A DNA stretch of 64,000 nucleotides from Mytilus californianus (Eukaryota > Mollusca > Bivalvia > Mytilida > Mytilidae): contig NW_026262668.1 in assembly GCF_021869535.1 (NCBI RefSeq), forward strand, positions 70,825,558-70,889,557. Direction: 5' to 3'. Below the pieces are notes generated by a model. That model was given only the letters and a program-made list of their open reading frames with translations. It was not told the DNA's origin and searched no databases. Below, piece after piece: positions 1 through 10,200 of the stretch. A program made the translations under genes and the position numbers. Numbering within the stretch: position 1 is the first letter of the stretch; the number at the start of each line of letters is the position of its first letter.

Positions 1-780
1 GCATATTTGATATAACTAACTTGATTTAATAAGGATTGATCTTAAACAGCTGTAATTACATTACATGTATATTTCATTAGAATCTGTAGTTTTGATTGGC
101 TAACAACAATCGCAATGCACTGAGGTATCAAATTTTATTTCCGTATAAAACAACAGCTTTGACTGCACGCGCTATCCGTGATAATTTGTATAAAAAAAAA
201 CAATGTATAGAAAAACAAACGAAACGCTTAAAATAACTCTTAATTTCATGGTTGTAGCATTAAAATGTAATTAAAAGAATTGAATAGGGTTGTAAAATCG
301 TTGATCATGCGCTCATTCTTAGTATCAAGCGCATACAAAATGTGCTTCGGCCAACCTTTTACACTCCAATAAAATAATAAATAGAAGCGTTCATTCCTTA
401 AGTATACCATGTTATGTCCGATTCAATTTTTTAGTACATGCTATGGAATTTTTGTTTTTAAATACATGGATCTTCAACAAACACCAACCAAAGAAATTTG
501 GATTTACCTGCTAGACTTACATTTGGAAATTTATTTTCAATTTTATCTAAAAATTTAACATCTATAATATTTTTGTTTTGGAACATTCCAGAAGGAAATG
601 ATCTCATCCTATAGCTGATTTACACAAATTACAAATCGGCTGGCTTACTCTTATAATAATTCTTTCACATCCCATGTTCATCTTCTGTGGTTATATGTAA
701 CCCAGGTGAGAAGATCTTCATATGAAAGTTTGTTATTGAACAGTCTGTAGTTGTAAGTTTATTTTTTCAAGACATATTTG
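1..780. other. AT-rich sequence, no gene seen
   Basis: I see no long open frame, splice-consistent exon series or repeat that I recognise here. Only short homopolymer runs stand out. Confidence 0.4.
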
Positions 781-790
781 TATAATCGTT

Positions 791-812
791 GACGCTGGAC
801 GTTAAGCACCCA

Positions 813-858
<46 letters not shown>
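791..858 (+). mobile_element. 5'-truncated SINE-like tail with (ATC)n, flanked by a 10-bp target-site duplication
   Basis: A 68-bp insert begins gacgctggacgttaagcacc and runs into about 15 ATC/CAT units. It is bounded by the identical decamer TATAATCGTT at 781-790 and 859-868, which is the mark of retroposition. The GTTAA(G/A)CACC end resembles the end of the full SINE at 33941-34185, so I read it as the 3' tip of a related SINE. Confidence 0.7.
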
Positions 859-859
<1 letters not shown>

Positions 860-1299
860 ATAATCGTTAAAAAGGTCACTAGTCCAAACATTTACATATT
901 GTTTGCGTAAAATTTTATATGAATAAATTAACCTTTTTGATTTTTTTTAAAGCTAATATTAAATTGTACTTTACTGAAAATAATTCACAATACTTATGAT
1001 ATTGCTGTACGAGCATGATGACTTATTTTCAGATTGAAATAACTTTTAAGTATTATATGCTTCAGTAACTAGACATTAAGTCTTTTGTTTTGTAATGTGA
1101 GCCTAGAAACATTTGATCACATTCACAAACATTCCTATAGTAAAGGGAATTTACTAATATCTTCTAAAATGGCAAGTTTGTAGACATGTTTACAAACTTC
1201 CAAGATATATTTGCAAATTTAATACGCTTTTTTTTTCTGCAAGAAATTTGTTACAACTATTTTTAAAGTTTTTAACTTATTGCCTTTTGGTTTTTTCTT

Positions 1300-2960
1300 C
1301 TAAGGATGAGCCCTCATTTCACGTCAATATAAAATGACCGGTTTAATGGTGTGGTCAAAAACATGTAATTGAGTTGTCACCTTAGGTTTATGGTGCTAAA
1401 AGCTATTCCGTATTTTGAAATAGGCCTCCAATCCCTTTCCACATAATATTTGTTTAACAACTGCGAAGCTACCAGAATTGCTAAAAGTTACAACAATGTA
1501 CTCCAAGGTAAATTTTTTTTTACTAAAACATTAACAATCATCTTGTTATCTATTGTAAATGAAACGGGATTACGTCTACCAGTATAATAAAATGTTCCTC
1601 ATTTAGCTTTGTATACATTTATTTCAAGTCCCCACACTTAACAGTAGTCTATTCTATATTAACACTGTTAAAGCTCACTATGCATTTCAGATATCAGAAC
1701 AAGATCAACTGCATACAAGAGAGAGTTAAGTTTGAAATTGTTTAAATTCATTTGATGACAACTACTTGAAAAATATCATTAACAAGTATTGTAAATAAAT
1801 CAGGACTCAAACTACCTTTCCAATATGAGAAAAGAAGCTATTACTTATACTAAATTATGCTAAATGGGTCTACTTAAACCCAAGGGTCATTGTTTATGCA
1901 AATATCTTATTCAAATTAAATATTTTATCAATGATGCCTTTTTTTTAATTTGACAAATAGTTCTCTATGTCAACAAAGCAAGAATACAAGCGTTTGGTAA
2001 CTGTCTGGGTATATTTATCAATTAAAGTTTTTAAAACAAAACATTGAGCTACAGTACGTTTGCAATTGCAAAACCAAATTTGCCTTGGACATATTCAATT
2101 TCTCTTGATACAATTTTTATCAAATCGTATGTTTAAGATTTTTGTGAATACTTTACCAATATTGTGCCAATTGTGAATCCTCTATGTTTAGCTTGATAAT
2201 CTTAAAACCATATTTAAAGATTGATACAGCTATTCCAATTGACAATTTTTTTTAGAAACTCCCGTTTATTCTCAATACGAGTAACAATTTTGCTGAGTGT
2301 TTTAAATATATAACTAAGGCATCTTTTAAATATTTCATTAATTTTTCAGTGAACTAATGACATCACCAATGATATTAACTTACTTAGTATATAATCAAAT
2401 CTTTTTCTTCGTATCTAAATATATTATAAATATCTAGATTAGTTCTTGTAGGCTTTTCATTCAATTCATTGGATTAGGAAACCAATCATCAACTGAAATT
2501 GCATATATTTTGGTATTATCAGAATGATTTAGATTTCCAAATTAAGACAAATACTCTTTTTGGTCTGCTATAGAGATATTACAATTTCTTAACTTTTGCT
2601 TCCATATTTTCTCAAATAAATGTTTAACGTGTACTATAGAAGTTCCCTCTAACTATTAGGTCTTTGTTATATTTTTTAATCGACTCAATTTCCTATCCAA
2701 CTTTTTTTTTAAAAGTTTCTGAAAGAGTATCATATATACCATTTAGGTGTTTTAGGTAGGGATTCACGTTTTGACGTTGATATAGGTTTAGAATCAGCAG
2801 ACTTTGCTGCCTCTTAAAAAACCTGATTTAGACCAGTTACCATACAATCAACATTGTTTCATTGATATTCATTTGTAGAAAGTTATTTTGACTTTACACG
2901 ATTTGAAACTTAATTTTTTTGGTAAATGGTATTGGATTTTTCTATCCATTTATAACGTAA
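1300..2960 (-). pseudogene. Decayed non-LTR (LINE) reverse transcriptase relic
   Basis: Read on the minus strand, this stretch keeps scattered motifs of a LINE reverse transcriptase in the right order. Near 2040-1990 there is VLKTLIDKYTQ followed by YSCFVDIENY, the usual motif A neighbourhood. Near 1820-1780 there is LSPDLFTILVNDIF. Near 1710-1685 there is LLYAVDLVLIS, where the catalytic YADD has become YAVD. Near 1370-1320 there is FDHTIKPV, typical of the post-RT region. Stops and frameshifts separate the pieces, so no product is possible. The upstream limit near 2960 is a guess. Family-level placement (Jockey/CR1/RTE-like) is inference from motif spacing. Confidence 0.72.
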
Positions 2961-3357
2961 TGATATGTGATTTGTGGCCTTACTGTTCCTCTGAATTGTG
3001 CAATTCACTTCTAATAACACTGATATTTGACTGTGATTTATAGATTATCGTTGGTTATCTCAACGAGATTGATTTTCTCGCTTGAGCCGTTACGGCGAAA
3101 GTGAGAAAAGCAATCGAGGTGAGATGACCAATGATAATCAGTTTATCGCTATTTTACATATGAAGACGTTGTTAATTTCCTTGACAACGGCACGTGTTCC
3201 ATTAGTTTCTAGCGATAATTTTCATATCACTCGACTCCGTTTTCATATCACTCGACTCCATTGAGAACAGAAATTATCAGTCAGCAAGATCAAAGGAAAA
3301 ATTCGTAAAATAGCGATAATAATAATTCTTTTACTAATGAATTATATATCTAGATAT
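2961..3357. other. No gene seen; short tandem motif
   Basis: The only pattern is a duplicated TTTTCATATCACTCGACTCC at about 3220-3260. Open frames in this area lack ATG starts or splice context. Confidence 0.35.
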
Positions 3358-3560
3358 TTATCCTGCAATCGACCTTTCTACTATACTAATACAGGTGTAC
3401 AGATAACACGAAGCGATATACGTATACTAGACGTATATAGTCTCCTGGTATCCTGCTTCTGTTGCGAGCGAACGGTTATGACAAATTACTGTTTACGTCA
3501 CAGTTCAATTTGGGGTCCTCATTGCGGTCCGCGTTTAAGTCATGTCGATTTCTTTCAAAA
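3358..3560 (+). repeat. Dispersed repeat, inverted partner at 31980-32195
   Basis: About 200 bp containing tcaatttggggtcctc and ccgcgtttaagtcatg matches, in reverse complement, the block at 31980-32195. The match has roughly four in five bases shared by eye, with small indels. No coding potential is evident; the 88-aa frame across it is not shared by the partner. Confidence 0.65.
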
Positions 3561-3614
3561 AACAAATCCAACGATTGGGATGAGAAAAAATGTACAAAAT
3601 TAATTGCAGGATAA

Positions 3615-3764
3615 AGACAATAACTGTTTAGTGTCTTTAAATATCAGCTGTATTTGTACTCTGCTCGAAACAGGAGTAATAGCTCGCTGAAGCTCGCATT
3701 ACACCTGTTTCTTAGCCTCGTACAAATACAGATGATATTTAAAGACACTGAACAGTTATTGTCT
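3615..3764. mobile_element. 150-bp near-perfect palindrome (foldback/MITE-like)
   Basis: The sequence from AGACAATAACTGTTTAGTGT folds back on AGACAATAACTGTTCAGTGT, read from the other strand at 3764. Pairing continues through the centre (AATAGCTCGCTGAAGCTCGC), so the whole segment is an imperfect hairpin of about 75-bp arms. There is no coding capacity. Confidence 0.75.
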
Positions 3765-3896
3765 ATATTGATGAAAAAGAAAAAAAAAATACAGATAGAA
3801 CAATGGTGATAATTGTTTTTTTATTTGCAGTGGTATATTGTTCCATTCACTCTGAAATTAGCTTCGTTAAAACAATATTTTAGCAAAATAAACATA

Positions 3897-4213
3897 CCGC
3901 CACTAATTACCCCTTTTGTCTCTCTCCAAAATATCATATCAGCATACATAAGAACTGTTCAGTCATATATACTGATTTCAAGGTCATTGACATGAAGAAC
4001 TTGCAGCAACCCTGCTCTTCTAAGGTACACGATGTTCTGCTTGATGTTAGGTGGCATCGACATGATTTTATTATAAGGGTGGTGCTTAAGTAGTTTATTT
4101 GGTGTACTCCTTCGCCTCTTGGAATTACAACTACAGCTAGCATATTTGTTCTCACGGATTGCCTGAGCTAAAGTCTTTTTGTAATTTGTGTCGTCTTTGG
4201 TAAATTCTGCTAC
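3897..4213 (-). pseudogene. Relic of the 118-aa ankyrin-repeat gene
   Basis: On the minus strand this aligns from end to end with the intact genes at 24631, 46127 and 59165. The AEFTKDD start corresponds to AGFTKD, and then come ALFQAI-like, STPL-like and LMYAD-like pieces. The end matches the ILEKRER coding stretch. The initiator ATGGGAGCAGG has become ACGGTAGCAGA and several frameshifts follow. The 5' flank (4214-4440) still matches the 5' flank of the 24631-24987 gene, including the pentadecamer GTGATCAAGACCAAG. It is therefore a duplicated locus, not a processed copy. Confidence 0.8.
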
Positions 4214-4635
4214 CGTTTTTTATGTAAAGCAGAAAAAGGTTAAAGATCGAAGAGTTGTGCTTGTTCTGAATTTGATTTTATATATTTTATACGCATATTA
4301 TTCTATTCTCTTTAATATAAGTTCGGTGGAAAAAAATAATAAATGCGTCATGTTTAAGATACCTTCACTTATCATATACTATTGGCAGAATAAACTGTTA
4401 TAAACAATATGGTGATCAAGACCAAGGCTTTTTATGACAAACGAAATCGATATTTTCAGTAGAAGACAAACTCGTAAATTACTGTTGGGAATAGGTAAAA
4501 AGTAAAGAAGATACTATGGTAGCCAATCAAAAATACAAAAGTCGAGCAATGACCGTCACGCCATTCCCATAAAATGACAAAGAGAACATCAACTATATAT
4601 CTACAAAGCACTGCACTGAAAGCTAAATATTACAT

Positions 4636-5215
4636 GCTCCACTTGTGACACCTGTTGTTCATATGAGGCTGACTTCATACAGGAACTTCTTAGGAAGAAA
4701 GAAAACAAGTTAGCAGTATCCTTTAACTTTACTTTCCGCTATATAGATGATGTTTTCTCACTAAATAATTCAGAATTTGGTGACTATGTTGAACGCATCT
4801 ATCCCAGCGAACTTGAGACAAAGGATACAACAAATACAGTTAAGTCTGCCTCATATCTTGACATACATCTAGAAATTGACAATGAGGGTCAGTTGAAATC
4901 AAAACATTACGACAAAAGAGATGATTTCAGCTTCCCAATTGTAAACTTTCTATTTCTTTGTAGCAACATTCAAGCAGCGCTTTCATACGGAGTATATATC
5001 TCCCAGTTGATACGATATTCCAGGTCTTGTATTTCTTATCATGATTTCCTTGATAGAGGGTTGCTGCTCACAAGGAAGCTATTAAACCAAGAGTTCCAAG
5101 TGGTGAAGTTGAAATCATCCCTTCGTAAATTTTACGGACGCCTTCACGAGTTGATTGACCGTTATGGAATATCCGTTTCACAGATGATAGCGGGTATATT
5201 TCAATTGTCGTAACT
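4636..5215 (+). pseudogene. Penelope-like element reverse transcriptase, 5'-truncated
   Basis: The frame from about 4655 reads YEADFIQELLRKK and then the RT catalytic block FTFRYIDDVFSLNN. It continues through SASYLDIHLEID, YDKRDDFSFPIVNF and YGVYISQLIRYSRSC to FYGRLHELIDRYGISVSQM. This order is the palm-to-thumb half of the RT seen again at 48410-49428. A 2-base loss at about 4655, before YEADF, shifts the frame, and everything upstream (fingers, motif A) is missing. No GIY-YIG domain follows. The assignment to Penelope-like elements rests on RT motif style; another RT lineage is possible. Confidence 0.75.
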
Positions 5216-5530
5216 ACAATCCAGTCCCCTTTTTCTTCGAATGTGACCTACCGAATAAGACTTATTACCGGGTTTGTACTAACATGAGCATCACGACGGG
5301 TGCAATATGTGGAGCAGGGTTTGCTTACCCTTCCGGAGCACCTGAGAGCACCCCAAGTTTTTGGTGTTGCTCAGTCTTTAGTTTTCTCTGTTGTGTTTTG
5401 TGTACTGTTGTTTGCCTGTTTGTCTTTTTCTTTTTTTTTAGCCATGACTGTGTCAGTTTATTTTCGACTTATGAGTCTGAAAGTCCTTTTGGTATCTTTC
5501 GCCTCTCTTTAGCTTTAATCTTGTTAAAAT
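5216..5530 (+). repeat. 3' UTR of Penelope-like element type I
   Basis: This follows the RT relic directly and carries marker strings GTGTTGCTCAGTCTTTAGTT and TTTTGGTATCTTTCGCCTCT. The same unit follows the RT relic at 34386-34905. It also recurs without RT at 22830-23050 and 25715-25890 (both on minus), and in decayed form at 51665-52020 and 62570-62880. The 95-aa and 70-aa open frames across it recur only as part of this repeat and are not genes. Confidence 0.75.
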
Positions 5531-5925
5531 ATATTCATCCGGGGATAAAGATACAAGCTACAGTGGATTAGTTGGTGTCTCTTGTCTAGCCTTGAAAAAA
5601 AACCACAGCTAAATCAACACGAATTCCATTAAAACAATTGGGGGTGAATTCAAGTGTTCGTACGTGCCTGCGCACCTTCTGTCGCATGTCGTTGTGTCAG
5701 GTCAAGTAAGTAGTGAAATGATATATCATATGAACGCATTTAGAATGACAAATAATCATTAACAGACTACACGAATATAATGATTAATATATACTCTATC
5801 ATACTGAAAAAAATATATGTTTGATCATTTTTATATTAAAGAAAACAAATTTAAGGAACTGGTATGCATGACCAAATGAAAGCTGTTGAAGCTTACTTGA
5901 AACGGTCTCGTTTGATCGCCTAATG

Positions 5926-6090
5926 CAGTGGCGGATCCAGAAATTTTCATAAGTGGGGGCCCACTGACTGCCTAAGAGGGGGCCCACTTCAGTCATGCTT
6001 CAGTGATTCCCTATATAATCAACCAAATTTTTCCCACAAAGGGGGGGGGGGGGGGGGCGGGCCCCCTGCCCCCCCCTAAATCCGCCTCTG
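5926..6090. mobile_element. hAT-like MITE with G/C-run interior
   Basis: The element starts CAGTGGCGGATC and ends AATCCGCCTCTG, which is an 11-12-bp terminal inverted repeat with 1-2 mismatches. CAG(A/T)GGCGGA termini are typical of hAT-derived short elements. The interior holds GGGGGCCCAC repeats and a poly-G run at about 6042-6058. An 8-bp target duplication is not clear; only TAATG is shared on both sides. Confidence 0.7.
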
Positions 6091-6382
6091 TAATGTGAGA
6101 AACAGTCCATCAGGTTTTATGAATAAATGGAGATATGAAGTACAAGTCTATGACAGCAACTCAAACAATTAAGAAAATATACAGTTAGAAGCCAACACCC
6201 TAAAAAAAATAATGAAAACAACACTTTATAAATTTATTCGTCAGAAGCGTTTTTTTTAATTTACCTTGATAAGGAACTCTCAAAGCTAAAAAAAAAAATG
6301 AAAGCCAAGGATGTATAAGTACCGAAACAAGTAAAGAGCTATATGACTAAAATAAACATTAAAAAAAGGATAGCCAAATCCA

Positions 6383-6645
6383 TATAAGTATAAAAGTAAG
6401 AGATGGGTTATGATTGCCAATGAGATAACTCTCCACAAGAGACCATTTGACACAGACATAAACAACTATTGGTCACCGTACGGCCTTCAACATTGAGTAA
6501 AACCCATACCGCATAGTCAGCTATAAAAGGCCCCGAAATGACAAATGTATAAATATTTCACAGTCTCTCGGGGAAACACGTAAATCCATTTACAATCATA
6601 AATTAAACCCAGCAACAACCACAATGATTATGCATGCAACAAAAA
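6383..6645 (+). repeat. Interspersed repeat family R, copy 1
   Basis: Marker strings are ATGATTGCCAATGAGA, CACCGTACGGCCTTCAACA and CTATAAAAGGCCCCGAAATG. These define a roughly 450-bp family found about ten times in the window. This copy keeps about 250 bp. Confidence 0.75.
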
Positions 6646-7202
6646 ACAACATTTTCCTTTTAACTTTTCTGTTTTTTTTTAATGTAAAACATATAACTGC
6701 AGCATATTATAAAAATCATACGGCATATATTGCCATTTATTAAGAAATGAAAAGGGTAACTCTCATGGATTACCGGTTATTGCAACACCGCGTCTATAGA
6801 TAAAATTGAAGGTTTATTATCTTATTAGAATTTAGAGATCAGTGCGTATGTTTGTACTGTTTGTTTCTGGTTGTCCGTGATTCATATGGACAACAGAAAC
6901 TCTACTATCTTACAATAAGAAAAGCGAATTTCAGTTTTGCTGATTTAAATTTAGATAATTAACTTTCAATGGTTAATTTGGAATGCTGTCTGTCATTTAT
7001 TTTACATGTTGCGTTGTGCAATTTTGTTTTTACTTTCCGGAAGTACGCATAGAACAATATAGAGAACGTCACAATAACACCGCTGGCAACGTCTTCAACG
7101 TCATTGTAAAGGATCGACACAAATTGACACACGGATCGTTGTATTTTGTGAACAACATTTAACAGATTTACAGATTTTGACTGAATATTACAGATAATTG
7201 TA

Positions 7203-10200
7203 ATGAAGGTAGGTAACTGAACTAAACTAAACTCTATTTTAAGCAGGTATTGTCAAGCTTATGAAGTTTGGTGCAAGGAGCGGCAGAAACTTAACATCAT
7301 AAGCCACCCTGTCATGCGTCAGCTTAAAAAAGATCAAAATCTATATTCATATTCATATTTATTGCGAGAGACTCAAATGGATATATGTGAATATAAATAT
7401 TTAAACATACATTGTACATCCCTGGTCAATGAAAATATAGATAAACTGTAAGAATTATTAAAACATGTTATATGTAGCATGGAAGTATAAAATATCAACT
7501 ACTTGATGTAATGTTTTGAAAAATAAAGCTTGCCCAAAACTGAACTCTTTATCGCCCGTGACTTCTACATGTTTAGGGAACGACCATTTAACTTCAAAGG
7601 GGGGGGGGGGGGTGTATGTTTTTTCCTAAAAAAAATATTCTGATCCCCAATTTGATGAAAAAAATATTGTGGTCAAGCAGACTACAAAAAAAAATATTCT
7701 GAATCCAGATTTTCCCCATACCTTATAGTGTTAAATTTAAAAAAAAATAATTTGATTGATAGCGTCGAAAAAATTTCTGACTCAGACAAAAACTATAACC
7801 CCCTTTGAAGTTAAATGGTTGCTCCCTAAGGTAATATGGTTTAATATGAGGTTTCTTGATGACAATATCTTTCATTCAGTTTTCTAGATCCTACATAAAT
7901 GCATTATTATGCATGGATACTTGCTAGTGGACATAAGTGTAAGCATAAATTATAAAATAAAAATTTTGAAGGTCAACATAGGGTCTACCTATAAATACCA
8001 AATTTCCTTAATACCAAAAAAGTAAAACAATGCGATTTGCATGCATGCAACTGGCGATATTCCTGGATTGGGACAGGCACAATGATATGATACGGGGTTA
8101 AACTATATTTTTTAGATCTAACCGCTTTAATTTCTATCAGTTTCATAGCAAACGGTATACAAAAATAGTATACATGTACATATTAGTACGGGTAAAGCAC
8201 TTTATAACTTTTTTCTGAGTGTTGATAAATGCAAATATTGAATTTTGCACCGTCCTATGAATAGTTGAAAGTTATCAAAAGGGATATAATTTTTTTTTCA
8301 GCAGTTACTTTATTTCATATATCATTTTCATTGTAGTTTTTTGTTTGCAAAAGCTAACTAAATTTGAAATGCAAATGCTAAAATATACAACTGTCACTCA
8401 TTAAAAAATGCCACATTAACATCATATAGAATACCTATTCCGGGAAAAATTCTTCAATTCCTGTATTTTTGTCTAAGTCCCTGTGATGACTTTGTTCCAG
8501 CACTAAGTAAAAGGTGTTCCCACCAAAACCTTTGTTAAAATCATGGAAAGGAAATTTCAAATTTACCCATTTTTAACCGCATCTTCTTCATTAAAAACAT
8601 AATAAAAAACACACAATCTGGACGGATAGTCTGTATACTTAAGCATTATGGGTGCGGACTAAAACCATGCTATTGTACGATATAACAAAACTACCAGCAC
8701 AAGACGACGAGATACATAACTGTATGTGTTTACATTTACACACACGTGGCTATCATAATCCTTCCATTGTCATTACACAGACAGTGATTATTGTTAATTC
8801 TAATTACAGATGGTTTTGTATCCCATGGAACTGTCCATGGAGATTGTAATCATCTTAAACATCTAAAACAATGACAGATTTTAATAATAGATCTTAAGAC
8901 AAAGAGGCAAGGCCATGATTGATGTTTTAGAAGAATCTTAGTCTATTTTCCCTCGTCTTTTTAGATGAATGACTTCAACTATATTCACGAGGTTTTAGAA
9001 TCAGAAAAGAAAAAGCTAATTGCTCAGCTTAAGACGGAGTCCATTACAAAAGATGACAGGGAATTTTGGGCAAAGGCGGAAAAAATCCAAGAAGAATTCT
9101 ACTGGAAAAAGTACGAAGATTTGTACAGAATATCAGGTTTGTAATTTTGAATACTTAGAATTGACCAGATGGGACAAAAGGATTTGGTGTAATCTTCAAT
9201 TACAGAAAGAGTATTGCGAGAGAATTTCCAATGTTTTACTTGTTTGACTTTCGAGTTTTAGAACAGAACATGCAGTCAAACTATCCTGATTTTTGTGTAG
9301 CTTGTGTAGCTGTACGAAAATATGTGCAATTTTCATAAACTAAAATTGTGTATCTTGAATAGATACATTTAATCATGTACTTGCATGTGAAAGGCATACT
9401 TTTTGACTTCTATCTGTTTTGAATATATCTTTATTGTTTATTGTTTTTTTTAGTATACCTCTATACTGTTTATGCAGGAAAATCACCGAATTTTCACCTA
9501 AATTGATAAAAAAAAAATTAGACACTGTCGAAAAATCAAATATGATTTTATACATTTAATTCTTTAATTGATGAATACAGATGTATTAAAATGCAATTAT
9601 TATCATTTTGTCGTGTTTGAGAAATGGATGATATGAATTGTACCTGTACGTCTTCTTGCAGAATCGTCAACCAGGAAGCTATTCACTAAATTTAAAAAAG
9701 AGGCACAGACAATGTCCGAGTTGGAATTCTGGACACAAATTGAACAGATGAGAGGAGAATACAAGTATCCAGAGGAAGAAGGCTTCATCTGTGAAGATAT
9801 AGGTTTGTTGAAATAACTACTATAATATGGACGAAAGTGAGTGAGGGGATGCATTACACTGAAGAAAAGAGATCTCTAGACAGAGAAACACGAAAATTCA
9901 GTTGAAATGAACACATTGATCAGGAACATCGATCAAAACCAAAACATCTGCTTAAAGTTACGAAGTTCTTGGTTAATGCATCTGTTCTCTTCATGTTTTG
10001 TCTTGGCAATTATTTTTTTTTATTTAGCAAACCCATTTCAATTAGCTTTGTAAACGTTAAAATTTTAAAAACAAGCCACTCACAGGTATTGACAACCAAA
10101 CCGACTAAATGAATGGCAGTTGCTCAACCTCGGTAAAATTCTTTAAAATATTAAGCAGAATAAACAGATATTTGAACAGGAAAAGTCAAGTTGAAATGGA

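Noticed and set aside
806..859. CRISPR-like or simple tandem array
   Set aside because: Plain ATC trinucleotide run forming the tail of a retroposed fragment; no spacers.
3337..3603. 88-aa frame at the dispersed repeat
   Set aside because: The inverted partner at 31980-32195 does not keep this frame open.
5284..5571. 95-aa hydrophobic frame resembling a membrane protein
   Set aside because: It is the T-rich 3' UTR of a Penelope-like repeat; copies elsewhere break the frame.
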